In this document: piece after piece, positions 41,618-53,500 of the stretch
How the letters are laid out: every line of letters begins with the position of its first letter
Position numbering within the stretch: position 1 is the stretch's first letter
Source: Neostapfia colusana
Lineage: Eukaryota; Streptophyta; Magnoliopsida; Poales; Poaceae
NCBI GenBank assembly: GCA_030760725.1
Contig: JASWHV010000016.1
Location: forward strand, 20,389,084 to 20,453,083
Direction of reading: 5' to 3'
Length of the DNA: 64,000 nt
Program-made: the position numbers and the translations under genes
The notes under the pieces: generated by a model
Seen by the model: the letters and a program-made list of their open reading frames with translations, nothing else
What the model was told of the DNA's origin: nothing
Database searches by the model: none

Positions 41618-43347
41618 CTAAGGACCTCCTGGCTCCCGCCGGAACCTTGCAGCTACAAGGGCGGCCACATGCTCGACTTCAGCCCTGGCAGCTTCCTTCC
41701 GTTCCGCGGCTGGGCCCTCTCTCGCTGGTTCTAGCGAGAAAGAGGGGTCGCGGCTCTTGAAGCATGCCAGCACATGTGAGGCGGCCTCTAGGGCTAGGCC
41801 GTGTCCCTCGGCCTCAAGCTCGCTGGCGACCACCGAGTCTAGCCTGTCCAGCTTGGCACTGATCGACTCCAGCGCGGGGATCACCTCCGCCACCTTCAAC
41901 GCAGGAGCCGCGGCCCTCACCGGACTGAAGCCAAGAGGGATCAGGGCGGACCCCGCTCCATCCATGAAGCTCGAGACCGCAAGAGCCTTAGAGGACCGCA
42001 AGGCCGAGAGCTCCTCCACCTCGCGGCGGGCTGCCTGCAGGGACTCCAGGTTTCTCTCGGAGAATTCCTTCTCCTTGGCCACCAGGGAGCTCTCCCGAAG
42101 GTGGAGAGTCTTGGCGAGCCGCTCCAACTCAGAAGTCTTGAAGTCGGCGGCCAACTCCCGTTCCAAGACCGCGCGGCGTTCGCGGGAGACCTGTTCCTCC
42201 CACAGGTCGAGGTCTGCCTTCAGAATCTCTAGCTCCTCGATCCGAGCTCGAAGGTCATCCTCGCCCGCCGCCAGCTGCGCAGCGACCCTCTCCGCCTCGG
42301 CTGCCGTGGAACGCTCCCGTTCCTCAACGGCGAGTTTACGGCGCTCCATCCGCTGCCGTATCTCCTCAGCGGCAGAGAGGCTCTCCTCGGCCCGGGGGTG
42401 AGCCTCCAGGGCCTCCCTGTTGATCCGCCGCGATTCGGCGTCCATACGGTTGACAGCCCGCTTCAGCCGGTCGAGGAGCACTTCCCTGAAGTCAAGCAAC
42501 TCCCGCCTGGAGTCGAGCTTGCTCCTGACCTTCGCGGTACGCTCCAGCAAAAGGTTCCCCCAGGTGAGGAGGCGATCCCGTTCAACTGTATACTCCTCCC
42601 GCTCGCGACCTAGAGCAGCCAAGATCTGCCGGACGCTCGTCTCGGCAAGCGCGAAGGCATCAGCCAGGGGCAATGGAGCAACAGAGGCCGGGGCAGTTCC
42701 CCGACCTCCTCCATCACCTCGTCCTCAAGAGGAGTCGATACACCAGCAACCAAGACGAGACGCCGGTCAGGAGAAGCTGGCGCCGGGGCTCTGGCAGCCG
42801 AACCTGCCGGGCCCTCTTTGGCTTCAGGCTTCATGACCTGTGGAGAGGGGCGAGCCGGGGAAGGCGGCGCTGGAGTAAAGGCCGGGCCGGCTGGTGCAGG
42901 GTCGACCTACGCTGGCTTGGGAGCCACGGCGGCCGTCTCGGCAGGAAGAGACGACGCCGCCGTGGAGTATGGGCACACCGTAACAGGAGAAGTTCGCGCT
43001 GGCTTGGGGACTGCGGCAGTTGTCCCGGGCTCCGAGTGCAACGGCACAGACTCCCCGCAAGTCGGGGATGGCCGGGAAGCGCGGACACTCCAGCAGGCTC
43101 TGAACCCCGACTTCCGAGCCAGGGTAGGACTCCCAGAGCCCGCTGCCGTCACTGACGGCCGCTCCGCAGTCGCTTGAACTGGTGGAGCAGGGGACGCCCC
43201 AGAAGCTCCCCTCAACGCATCAGCCCGGGGCCTCTTCGAGTCGCCACCAGAAGGAGTGCCAGGCACCCCAGATTCCCGACTTGGCACAGACGCCGCCGCT
43301 GGAGGAGATCGAGCACGCTTCTTCTCTGGTGGCGGGTTGGAGGCCAT
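41618..43347 (-). pseudogene. Antisense aORF, middle-sized coiled-coil form, nearly intact
   Basis: Starts MASNPPPEKKRARSPPAAAS at 43347. The conserved MASN is joined directly to the EKK-ARSPP region that in the full-length form comes about 350 residues later, so the globular N-terminal domain has been removed. The coiled coil (41618-42673, 351 codons open) and the end ARAEVEHVAALVAARFRREPGGP are kept. No intron is apparent. Breaks: TAG at 42907 (Gln in the copy at 1-1639) and a 1-nt deletion near 42705. Confidence 0.72.
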
Positions 43348-43838
43348 GGCGAGGGAGGACTCAAGGGCAAGAGGGCAAAAGCACAAGAGTCCGAGAAGAA
43401 ACGCTGGGAGGTGCGAAGGGAAACCACAATGAGGGTAAGATCCCCTCTAAAAACCTTCCCAGGAGCAATCCCAGGCGATTCGGAACTCTTCGAATACACC
43501 GCATCGGCAACCACTTCGGCTCCTAGACCGAGCGCCGATGACAGGTGGACCCAAGCCGCCCGACTGAAGCGGTGGGTCAAGGAGTCAGTCTCCTAAGAAG
43601 ACAAGCCGGCAAGGCACTTCGGTGGTTCCCGAAGAAAGCGCCGCAATATGCAGAAGTGGCAGTCTTGGGAACCGCTGCAGTAAAAGCAACCATCAAGTGG
43701 GCGCACGCTCCCACGATCCTGCGACCGTTCGTGCTCCGGCAGCGGTCGATGCGGGACTTAGAGAAAGTGATCGGATCAGAAGAGACGGAGGTCCCACCTT
43801 GGGCTCGCTATCTCCCCCGAGATGGGCCCGGGGGCCAC
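43348..43838. other. aORF leader and pre-LTR segment
   Basis: As at 1640-2130. Ends GGGCCCGGGGGCCAC before L8. No coding potential accepted. Confidence 0.55.
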
Positions 43839-44934
43839 TGTCGGATCCTGAGATATGGGGTACCCCCGCGCACAGGTGAAAATGCATAAGGAACTCGCCC
43901 TTCTCCACAGGGAGAGCTCGGAAGGCGCCACACGTCCGGCTGGGCCGAACCTCCCTCACCTCAGAGGAGAGCTCCGGACCTGCCATGTGGCATACAGAAG
44001 CAGGACCTCCCCCTCCACGGGCGAGGGGTCCGAAAGTGCCACGTATCCGGCATGGCCGGACCTCCCTCTCCTCAGAGGGGAGCTCCGGGGCCGCCACGTG
44101 GCCGAACAGAAGCCGAACCTCCCCCTCCGCGGGGAGAGGTCCGGAGGCTCCACGTGCCCCGTGGGCCGGACCCTCCTCTCCTCTGAGAAGGTCTCTGGGC
44201 CAGCCACGTGGCCAGAAGAACGGCGCTGCTTGCCCTCGAGTGATAGGCAGCGGCCGTAAAGACGCCATACCTTGCCCGTACAAGGTATTCAAGGCCTGCG
44301 TCTTCCTGAGACGCGGAGACGCGGAGCACGCCTCTGTCAGGTGCCGTTGCGCCCAGTCGCATCGCAGACTGGCGCACGGTGTCAGAACCTGCCAGCCAAT
44401 AAACACCGCGACAAGACATCCCATGCCGCCTGCCCCATCATCAACCACTACGACTAGCATGCGGCATGGGCTGGACGGCAAGATGACGACTCGGAAGCCT
44501 TCGCCAGAGACAACTACCGTCATAACTGCAGATACGGTAGATAACAGTCAATCTCCCCGGGACCACCTGTCGGGTCCCGGGCCCCCCTTGTAAGCCACTC
44601 GAGTCTTGGACTATAAAAGGCTCGGGTAGGCGACGATAGCAAGGGTTCGCACTCTGCAACTCGCACGCTAGCCATTCACTCCCAAGCTGTAACTCACCCC
44701 CAAGCTCAGGACTCCGGCCCTGAGCAGCAAGCAATACAGCGAGCTCCATAGCTCGCCGTGGACGTAGGGTTTTACACTCCGGCGGCCTGAACCACGTAAA
44801 ACTCACCGTGTCAAGCTCTTACTAACTCGTCCATCCGCGCAAGCTCTCCGCAAGGGACTAGCCCCACTAAAAAAAGAACCTCCGCGGGCTGCCCAGTGCA
44901 GGCCCTGGGGAAGTGTCGACCGAACACTTTGACA
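43839..44934 (+). repeat. LTR L8 (1096 bp), third subtype
   Basis: Begins TGTCGGATCC and ends CACTTTGACA. TATA box at 44612. Shares its U3 signature and CATTCACTCCC with L5. The right flank, AAACCTGTTCTACTTTGC, is the post-pol sequence of a different copy, so this is the 3' end of an insertion. Confidence 0.92.
44612..44618 (+). promoter_or_regulatory. TATA box of L8
   Basis: TATAAAA in the family context. Confidence 0.6.
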
Positions 44935-45699
44935 AAACCTGTTCTACTTTGCTCTTTCCTCGTACTCATTTAAATTGTGTACTAAGTTTTATGACTACCC
45001 TTGCGGTGCATGGCTGCCATGTGCTCAGCTCCATCTTCCTATTCTCACCACTAGTCAGCATTTGCTGCCCTACCAGAGGTGGTTGCGCCGGAGGTACCTG
45101 CCGATAGTCGAAGGGGCCCCGAGCCCCCGGCACTTCGTGCACTACAGTCCCCGAGCACCGTGCGTATGGTTAGGGACCGTAAGTCAAATAAGACTATGAG
45201 ATAAGGGAGGGGGAGCCCCCAAGGAGAATTACGTTTTCCCTACTTGTTTGCAGGACCTCTCAGCCTCAAATCCCTACAGGAATATGGTAGGAGCGCCTGA
45301 CCAATGGGATGCCCCTGCCAGGGGGCCACTACGGGATTACGCAAGACCGGAACTCCAAGGCAAGACCGAAGGATCCACGAGTCCAGCGGGACCGGACCCC
45401 CCCTCTGAGGGGAGGGGCCTGAAGGCCCCACGTGTACCGCAGGTCCGGACCTCCCTCTCCTCAGAGGAGAGCTCCGGGTCCGCCACGTGGCCGGCTGATC
45501 CGGGCCTCCCCATCCTCGTGAGGCGGGCCCCGAGGACCTCCGGGGCCCTTAATATAATAAGGACCCGGGGAAGGTGCCGGAGCAGAACGTCGAGATTGGT
45601 GAAGGCCTCTGAGCACCTTGCGGAGCTAAGGGCTCGGCCAGGCAAAACCAAAAAGAAGACGGAAAACATCACAGGCACGAAGGGTCATAAGAGTTTATG
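44935..45699 (+). other. Post-pol 3' region of an interrupted element
   Basis: Starts inside the AT-rich post-pol patch. The conserved AAGGAGAATTACG block is at about 45220, with a TTTGCAG just after it, and G-box-like units (CACGTGTACC near 45430, CACGTGGCC near 45484) lie before 45520. The 5' part of this element is not present to the left. Confidence 0.6.
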
Positions 45700-45709
45700 T
45701 ATTCATGGC

Positions 45710-46345
45710 TCAATGAGCTGGGCTACAAACTCGATGAAAAAGAAAGAAACAAGCCCCAAGGTTCCCCCAACACGACCAGGGTCTAGAAGTTGCAAGGACG
45801 GCCGCGTCACCAGGCTTCAGCCCTGGCGGCGTTCTCCCGCTCCATGACCCGAGCGCAGGAATCACCTCCCTCATCACCAGCACAAAAGCCGGTGTCATCA
45901 AGGGTGCTCCTGAGGCCCCCTCCACAGTTTCAGCGGTCTTCTTGGAGACTCTGCCGCCTGGAATTCTCCTTGGTGCATCGGCGGTTTCCTTCTCCTGAAG
46001 TTCCGTCATCACCGGCGCAAAAGCCGGTGTCATCAAGGGTGCTCCTGAAGCCCCCTCCGCAGCTTCAGCGGTCTTCTCGGAGACTCTGCCGCCTGGAATT
46101 CTCCTTGGTGCTTCAGCGGTTTCTTTGAAGACTCCACTATCTGAGAAGGGATGCAACGCCAGGGAGCTTTCTGCCTGCCATCACCGAGGAAGGGCCCCGT
46201 CGGGAGGACAAACCTGAGACCCCCTGGAGGCTCCACCTCTAGAAGCAAGGCAGGCAGGTTCCTTGGGTCCCAGACTTGGTGCAGACGCCGTCCCTGGAGG
46301 AAATCGAGAGCGATTCCCCCCCCCCAAAAGCAGGTTAGAAGCCAT
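45710..46345 (-). pseudogene. Short form of the antisense aORF with repeated blocks
   Basis: Starts MASNLLLGGG at 46345, open to 46181. In another frame (46156-45710) two copies of the block RRIPGGRVS-KTAE...GAPLMTPAF follow, then a C-terminal part. The DNA repeats with a period of about 135 bp (AAAAGCCGGTGTCATCAAGGG at 45884 and about 46018). A TATA-like CCTTATAAGG lies about 52 bp upstream of the start. Not functional as one frame. Confidence 0.55.
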
Positions 46346-46820
46346 GGAAGAAGACAAGACCGCAGAGACTCGAGGGAGGTGCAAGGGCTGGAAGCCTTAT
46401 AAGGGGAGCGCACCCACGTGGCGGTTTCTTTTCACACCTTCCAGGTACGAGTCAAAGCAATTCGAAACTCTTCGAATACGCCACATCGGCAACTGCTTCG
46501 GCTCCTAGACCGAGCGCCGATGACAGGTGGACCCAAGCCGCCCGACTGAAGCAGTGGGTCAAGGAGTCAGTCTCCTAAGAAGACAAGCCGGCAAGGCACT
46601 TCGGCGGTTCTCGAAGAAAGCGCCGCAACATGCAGAAGTGGCAGTCTTGGGAACCGCCACAGCAAAAGCAACCATCAAGTGGGCGCACGCTCCCACGAAC
46701 CCTCGGCCATTTGTGCCCCGGCAGCGGTCAATGCGGGACTTAGAGAAAGTGCGTGGATCAGAAGAGACGGAGGTCCCACCTTGGGCTCGCGATCTCCCCC
46801 GAGATGGGCCCGGGGGCCAC
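46346..46820. other. aORF upstream and pre-LTR segment
   Basis: Same type as 43348-43838. Ends GGGCCCGGGGGCCAC. Nothing else recognised. Confidence 0.5.
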
Positions 46821-47919
46821 TGTCAGTACCCGCGATATGGGGTATCCCAGCGCACAGGGGAAAATGCCTAAGGAACTCACCCTTCTCCGCAGGGAGAGCT
46901 CCAAAGGCGCCACGCGTCTGGCGGGGCCGGACCTCCCTCTCCTCAGAGGAGAGCTCCGGGGCCCGCCACATGGCATACAGAGGCCGGACCTCCCCCTCCG
47001 CGGGAGAGAGGTCCGAAGGTGCCACGTATCAGGCGGGGCCGGACCTCCCTCTCCTCAGAGAGGAGCTCCGGGCCCGCCACGTGGCCGACAGAAGCCGAAC
47101 CTCCCCCTCCACGGGGAAAGGTCCGAAGGCTCCACGTGTCCCGCGGGGCCGGACCCTCCTCTCCTCTGAGGAGGGCTTCGGGACCGCCACGTGGCCAACA
47201 GAATGGCGCTGCCTGCCCTGAGCGGTAGGCAGCGGGCGTAAATACGCCCCATACCTTGCCCGTACAGGGTATTCAAGGCCCGCGTCTTCCCAAGACGCGG
47301 AGACGCGGAGCACGCTTCTGTCAGGTGCCGTTGCGCCCAGTCGCATCACAGACTGGCGCGCGGTGTCAGAACCTGTCAGCCAATAAACACCGCGACAAGA
47401 CATCCATTGCCGCCTGCGCCATCATCAACCACTACGACTAGCATGCGGCATGGGCAGGGCGGCAAGATGAAGACTCAGAAGCCTTCGACCAGAGACAACT
47501 ACCAGCATAACTGCAGATACGGTAGATAATAGACAATCTTCCCGGGACCACCTGTCGGGTCCCGGCTCCCCTTGTAGGCCGCCCGAGTCTTGGACTATAA
47601 AAGACTCGGGTAGGCGTCGATAGCAAGGGTTCGCATTTTGCAACTCATACGCTATACATACACTCTCAAGCTGTAACTCACCCCCAAGCTCAGGCCTCCG
47701 GCCCTGAGCAGCAAGCAATACAGCGAGCTCCATAGCTCGCCGTGGACGTAGGGTTTTATGCTCCGGCGGCCTGAACCATGTAAAACTCGCCGTGTCAAGC
47801 TCTTACTAACTCGTTCCATCTGCGCAAGATCTCCGCTAGGAACTAGCCCCTCCGAAAAAAGAACCTCCGCGGGCTGACCAGTGCAGGCCCGGGGGAAGTG
47901 TCGACCGAACACTTCGACA
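46821..47919 (+). repeat. LTR L9 (1099 bp), apparently chimeric
   Basis: U3 up to about 47200 resembles L2 (CCCGCGATATGGGG, CTCAGAGAGGAGCTCC, GGCTCCACGTGTCC). From about 47215 on it matches L10 (GTAAATACGC, CGTACAGGGTATTC, CACGCTTCTGTCAGG). TATA box at 47596. The left flank is an element 3' end and the right flank a PBS, so it joins two internal regions. Confidence 0.88.
47596..47602 (+). promoter_or_regulatory. TATA box of L9
   Basis: TATAAAA followed by GACTCGGG. It would drive the gag-pol copy downstream. Confidence 0.65.
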
Positions 47920-47921
47920 TT

Positions 47922-47939
47922 TGGCGCGCCAGGTAGGGG
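47922..47939 (+). other. Primer binding site after L9
   Basis: TGGCGCGCCAGGTAGGGG, intact family form. Confidence 0.75.
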
Positions 47940-48042
47940 GCTTTTCCCCTAGCGCGACAAGTTTCCGCCGACGAAGATGACCAAGCTTCCTTCAGCGGCA
48001 AACTCTCCCCCCTCGCCTCTGCGGTAGACCGCGACCAGGGGG

Positions 48043-50523
48043 GTGTACATGTCGACACACTCGGGACGGAGTGTGTCGGTACCAGTTGGGAGCCAGCAAC
48101 CGGCTCTGGCAGCGCCGACCCCGGCAATGCAGGCTCCAACCAGCTTCAAGTCTCCAGTAGCGCTCGGCGTGCCCAGTGGGGGTGCGTTAGCTGCGGCGAG
48201 AGCGCTACTGTACAATCCACCCGCTGGGGACGCGGCTCAGGCAGCGACACGGCAGTGGATCCAAGAGGTAGACCGCCTCGTCGTCGCCGCCGCAAGCCCT
48301 CGACCTCGGCGGGGACGACGCTCTGGCCAATCGGTCGTGTCGCTGATGCGCGCACCATTGGATGGCGAGCAGACGGCAGACTCCAGCTCTACCAGCCCCC
48401 AGTCAACATATCTGAGGACAGAGCTGGAACGGTGTCACCTGGGTCAAGATGCCCGGGTATACCTCGAGCAGCGCCGAGAAAGGCGTCGCCACCAAGAGGC
48501 TGACAACAGCATGACGTCGGCCTCGACCCAGCCTGAAGAGCAGACCGTCGCCACGCGATCTCTGCCCCAGGCCTGTGCCGTGCAGGATATGCGACAGCCG
48601 TATGTCCTGCATATGGCGCCCCCGGCCTATGGTGCAGCCTTGCCCATGCCGGGGCATGCGGTGCTCAGTGCGAACCAAGCATTCGCGGCATCAGAACCTG
48701 CGGCGACAGAAGCAGGGTGTGCGGCCCTCGCGCCCCACCTTCGCCTCGCGAAATGGCCGCGCAAGTTTCGGCCGCTCCTGCCCGAGAAGTACGACGGCAG
48801 TGTCAACCCGGCGGAATTCCTCCAGATCTATTCCACCGCCGTGCTTGCCGCAGGAGGGAATGAAGCCGTCATGGCCAATTACTTCCCTGTCGCCTTGACT
48901 GGCCCAGCTCGGTCTTGGCTCATGAACCTCCCCCAGGGTTCCGTAACTTCCAGGGGAGAGCTTTGCCGACAGTTCATAGCCAACTTCGGAAGTTCCTACA
49001 CCCGGCCTGGCACGGAGCTTGACCTCCACGCCATCCAACAACAACCTGGGGAGTCGCTGCGCTCTTTCATCCAGCGGTTCTCCCAGGTGCGGAACACCAT
49101 CCCACACATTCAAAATGCTTCTGTGGTGGTGGCGTTCCGACAAGGCGTCCGAGACAAGAAGATGCTTGAGAAACTCGCGACCAGGGAGGTCCGCGATGCC
49201 TCTGAGCTCTTCAGCCTGGTGGACAAGTGCGCCAGGGCAGCCGAGGGACGGAACTGGCACTCACAGCCATCCTCCGAGTCAGGAGGGCTGCCCGGACCTG
49301 GTCCTACTCCCTATGGAGGCAGCAGGAAGACCAAGAGCCGGGGCAGAAGCAAGATAAGAGCGCCGGCGGTGACCCAAGTTGTCACTGCAGCGACGCTCAG
49401 TGGGGCTCAGGGGCCGCGCCCTGACAAGAGGCAGCGAAAGTCACCGACCCCGGAAGATAGCCAGGACAACATGTGCCCCGTGCACGGCAGCTGTCGCCAC
49501 ACTACTGCCGAGTGCCGGGAGATCCGAAGGCTCGCAGAGCGCTTCCGCAAGGGGAAGCGGCAGCGGGCTGATGCCCTGCCCTTCCGTCCAAAGGAAGATG
49601 AGCAGGGGGTGGATGTTCCAGACAACATCGACCACCCAGAGGAGATCCAGGAGCCTCAGCGTGTCGTGAAGGCGGCATGCAATCGTGAGGACTCCGACTC
49701 CAGCGACGACGAGCGTCGGAAGAAGCTCTACGTCATATACGGCGGGTCCGCCGACCCCTCGTCCCGAAGCGCAGTCAAGACTCTGCACCGAGCGGTAGCG
49801 TCGGTGGCGCCACTCCCGGGTGCTGCACCGCACCTTAAGTGGATGGGGACCCCCATCAGCTTTGACGCCACCGACTGCCCCAGGAACATGGCTGGGGCCG
49901 GCCAACTACCGCTCCTGGTGGCCCCTACCATCGCCAACGTGAGAATGTACCACGTTTTGGTAGATGGAGGGGCTGGGCTGAACCTCATCAGCCGTGCAGC
50001 TTTCCAGAAGCTGCAGGTCCCGATGGCCAAGCTCACCCCGTCGAGCCCGTTCTCAGGGGTAGGGCCGGGACAGGTTATTCCCTATGGCAACATTAGTCTC
50101 CCAGTGACCTTCGGGGCTCCGGACAGCTATCGAACAGAGTACATTCTGTTCGACGTAGCGGAGATAGACCTCCCCTTCAACGCCATAATCGGCAGGCCAG
50201 CCCTGTATCGGTTCATGGATGTAGCCCACTACGGCTACCTCGCCCTGAAGATGCCAACCCCGACAGGCGTTCTCAGGATTCATGGGGACCGCACTGCTGC
50301 GGTGTCGGCCCTGGAGAAGCTCCAAGCACTCGCAACAGCTGGGGCATCAGCCCCCGGCAATACGGAGCCGGACCAGCTCCGCCCGAGCGCACGTCATCGT
50401 GCTTCCACCACAGCACCCCGAGTGCAACCTCTCGACGAGGGCGGCGTCCCCTTAAAGGTCGTCCAAGTCGGCGCCGAAGCTACCCAGACCACCCGGGTAG
50501 CCGGGGGCCTGGATAGCAAATAG
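48043..50523 (+). CDS. gag-pro: Gag-protease polyprotein, N-terminally shortened (826 aa)
   Basis: The family start at 47977 (MTKLPSAANSPP) is followed by TAG at 48025, where intact copies have CAG, so the first usable Met in frame is 48043 (MYMSTHSGRS). From there all parts are open: gag core, CX2HX4HX4C knuckle (CPVHGSCRHTTAEC), protease VDGGAG. It ends at the conserved TAG (50521-50523). Loss of the first 22 residues may or may not matter, since that region is poorly conserved. Confidence 0.85.
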   Translation: MYMSTHSGRSVSVPVGSQQPALAAPTPAMQAPTSFKSPVALGVPSGGALAAARALLYNPPAGDAAQAATRQWIQEVDRLVVAAASPRPRRGRRSGQSVVSLMRAPLDGEQTADSSSTSPQSTYLRTELERCHLGQDARVYLEQRRERRRHQEADNSMTSASTQPEEQTVATRSLPQACAVQDMRQPYVLHMAPPAYGAALPMPGHAVLSANQAFAASEPAATEAGCAALAPHLRLAKWPRKFRPLLPEKYDGSVNPAEFLQIYSTAVLAAGGNEAVMANYFPVALTGPARSWLMNLPQGSVTSRGELCRQFIANFGSSYTRPGTELDLHAIQQQPGESLRSFIQRFSQVRNTIPHIQNASVVVAFRQGVRDKKMLEKLATREVRDASELFSLVDKCARAAEGRNWHSQPSSESGGLPGPGPTPYGGSRKTKSRGRSKIRAPAVTQVVTAATLSGAQGPRPDKRQRKSPTPEDSQDNMCPVHGSCRHTTAECREIRRLAERFRKGKRQRADALPFRPKEDEQGVDVPDNIDHPEEIQEPQRVVKAACNREDSDSSDDERRKKLYVIYGGSADPSSRSAVKTLHRAVASVAPLPGAAPHLKWMGTPISFDATDCPRNMAGAGQLPLLVAPTIANVRMYHVLVDGGAGLNLISRAAFQKLQVPMAKLTPSSPFSGVGPGQVIPYGNISLPVTFGAPDSYRTEYILFDVAEIDLPFNAIIGRPALYRFMDVAHYGYLALKMPTPTGVLRIHGDRTAAVSALEKLQALATAGASAPGNTEPDQLRPSARHRASTTAPRVQPLDEGGVPLKVVQVGAEATQTTRVAGGLDSK

Positions 50524-53500
50524 GAAGGCGCGCTCGTCACCTTCCTCCGGCACAACGTCGACGTGTTTGCATGGCAGCCGTCACAGATGCCGGGGATCCC
50601 CAGGGAGTTTATCGAGCACCACTTGAAAGTCTTCCCCGACGCCCGGCCGGTTCAACAGAAGCCCCGCAAGCAGTCCATCGAGCGGCAAAACTTCATCCGT
50701 GAAGAAGTCAAGAAGCTGCTGGACGCTGGCTTCATACGGGAGGTCCACCACCCTCGATGGTTGGCGAACCCCGTCGTTGTCCCGAAGGCCGGCGGGAAGC
50801 TCCGGATGTGCATCGACTACACCAGTCTCAATAAGGCATGTCCTAAAGATCCATTCCCTCTCCCCAGAATAGATCAAATAGTAGACTCAATGTCAGGCTG
50901 TGATATGCTGTGCTTCCTAGATGCCTACTCGGTTTTCCATCAGATCCCCATGTCTAGGGAGGACGAGGAGCACACCTCCTTCATCACAGTAGACGGCCTT
51001 TATTGCTATGTGTCTATGCCTTACGGCCTAAAGAATGCACTCCCCACCTTTGTGCGGGCAATGCACAAAACCTTTGGGGAGTTAATAAGAGACCTGGTTG
51101 AGGTGTATGTCGATGACATAGTTGTCAAGGTCAAGCAGGGTTCATCCCTACTAGATAACCTAGCTTTAGTCTTTGACAAGTTGCGCTCTACGCGCACCAA
51201 GCTGAACCCAGATAAATGTGTGTTCGGCGTGTCCTCTGGGAAGCTCTTAGGGTTCCTGGTCTTGCACCGAGGGATTGAGGCCAACCCAGAGAAGATCAAG
51301 GCCATCGACTTGATGCAGCCCCCTGCCCGCGTCAAGGATTTCCAGAAACTCACGGGATGTCTAGCCGCGCTGAGTCGGTTTATACCGAGGCTAGCAGAGC
51401 GGGCACTCCCTTTCTTTAAGCTCCTGCGCAAGTCAGGCCCCTTTGCCTGGACTGACGAAGCAGAAGGGGCTTTCCAGGAGTTGAAGCGACTCCTGACAAC
51501 CCTGCCTATCATGGTAGCCCCTGAGCCCGGAGAGCACCTGCTGCTCTACATCGCGGCGACAACTGAAGTGGTGAGTATGGTCCTCGTCGCAGAGCGACCA
51601 GACCTCTCACCCTCGCAACTTGCTCCGGTAGCGGAAGACAGACACCAGGGGCCCCGCAGGGCCGAGACGGTCTCCCGGACCCCCTGAAGGTCCAAGACGA
51701 CCACCCGGAGGCCCAGAATGGCCTCCCGGACCCACAAGATAAATCTCCAGGGACCAATAGGGATCTCCCGGAGGTCCCTCGAGACCCCCCGGAGTTCCCG
51801 GATGATCAAGAAAGCTTGAGGGCCTCCGGGTCCCAGTTCCCGGAGGCCCCCATGGGTCCGCCCACCTCCAGCGGGCCGAGGCCAATGGACGAGGAGCTCC
51901 CAAGCCTAAGAGAGAGGGTCCGAACCATACAGAGGCCTGTCTATTACATCAGTGAAGTACTTCATGAGGCCAAGACAAGGTACCTAGAAGTCCACAAGCT
52001 GCTGTATGCGGTGCTCGTGGCCTCCAGGATGCTCCGCCACTACTTCCAGGCCCACCGGATCTTGGTAGTTACCTCGTATCCGCTGAAGACAATTCTTCAC
52101 AGCCCCCATGCGACTGGCAACGTTGCTAAATGGGCGGCGGAGCTGGCGGAGTTTGAGCTGGACTTCCTCCCACGTCATGCAGTTAAGAGCCAAGCACTGG
52201 CTGACTTTGTGGCGGAGTGGACACCAACGAAGACTGACCCAGGGGGCCATGAAGGCGGAGAGCCAGAGCCCAAAGCTCCGGTCTTCACCGAACCCCACTG
52301 GACACTCTTCTTCGACGGCTCCTCGCGAAAGCAGGGGGCCGGTGCCGGCGTACTGCTCCTCATGCCATCGGGGGAACAGTTTGGGTATATGGTGCGTCTC
52401 AATTTCAAGGCAACCAACAACATGGCGGAGTATGAGGCACTCATCTTTGGCCTGCAGACAGCCCTGTCTTTAGGCGCTCGCCAGTTGTTGGCACAGGGCG
52501 ACTCCCAGCTGGTCATCAAGCAAGTCAAGGGCGAATGCTCTTGCAATGACCAACAGCTAGCTGCGTATCTGCTTCACGTGCAGATGTTGGAGAAAGAATT
52601 CCTCGCCTTGGACCTGCACCACGTACCGCGCTCTGGTAATGCCGCAGCCGACAACCTTTCAACGAAAGCTTCCACCGGAGCCCCTGCGCCTGAAGGAGTT
52701 TTCGAGAGGACGTTGCTGCGGCCCACAGCCCGGCCCGCCGAGCCGGGCGAAGGGGGCTTGACCAGCACCTCGAAGCTGGCGGTCCCGGCGGCCCTACAGC
52801 CATGAATGCCGCCAAGGATCGTAAGCGTCACTGGGGACTCCGTGCAACCCAGCGCTCAAGATCCAGAAGCTCAAGTCAGACCCGATGCATGGATCACGGA
52901 GATCCAGGACTACTTGAAGGACAATATCCTCCCTGATGAACATTCAACCGCTGAACGGATTGTGCGTATGGCTAAGAGGTACGCGCTGGTAGAGGGGGAT
53001 CTCTACCGGCGTGGCGCCAACCACATCCTATTGCGGTGCATAACCCAGGGGGAAGGCTGCAACTTGCTCGCTGAGATCCATGGAGGCGAATGTGGAAGTC
53101 ATTCTTCCTCACGCACGCTTGTCGGTAAAGCCTTCCGGCATGGCTTCTACTGGCCGACAGCACTCCAGGATGCCATCAAGCTGGTCGAGAGCTGCACGGC
53201 GTGCCAGTTCCACGCCAAGCAGATCCATACACCGGCTCAGGCGGTACAGATGATCCCGCCCTCGTGGCCATTTGCCGTATGGGAGCTGGACATCCTGGGA
53301 CCATTCCCCAGAACCGTCGGGGGATTCTGGTACCTCTATGTCGCTATCGACAAGTTCACCAAGTGGCCGGAAGCTACACCAGTTGTCACCATCAACAACC
53401 AATCCGCAGTAAAATTCATCAAGTCCATTGTCTGCCGGTTCAGGGTCCCAAACAGGATCATCACCGACAACGGGATCCATTTCACCAGCGCAGCATTCCA

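Larger units (their letters stand above)
38642..44934 (+). mobile_element. Gag-only non-autonomous derivative, 5' end replaced by L7
   Basis: Partial gag, then a deletion of protease, RT, both RNase H domains and most of integrase, then the post-pol region, a long antisense aORF and LTR L8. The same layout and deletion junctions are seen at 58662-64000, so this is a subfamily and not a single accident. L8 is followed by another element's post-pol sequence. Confidence 0.8.
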
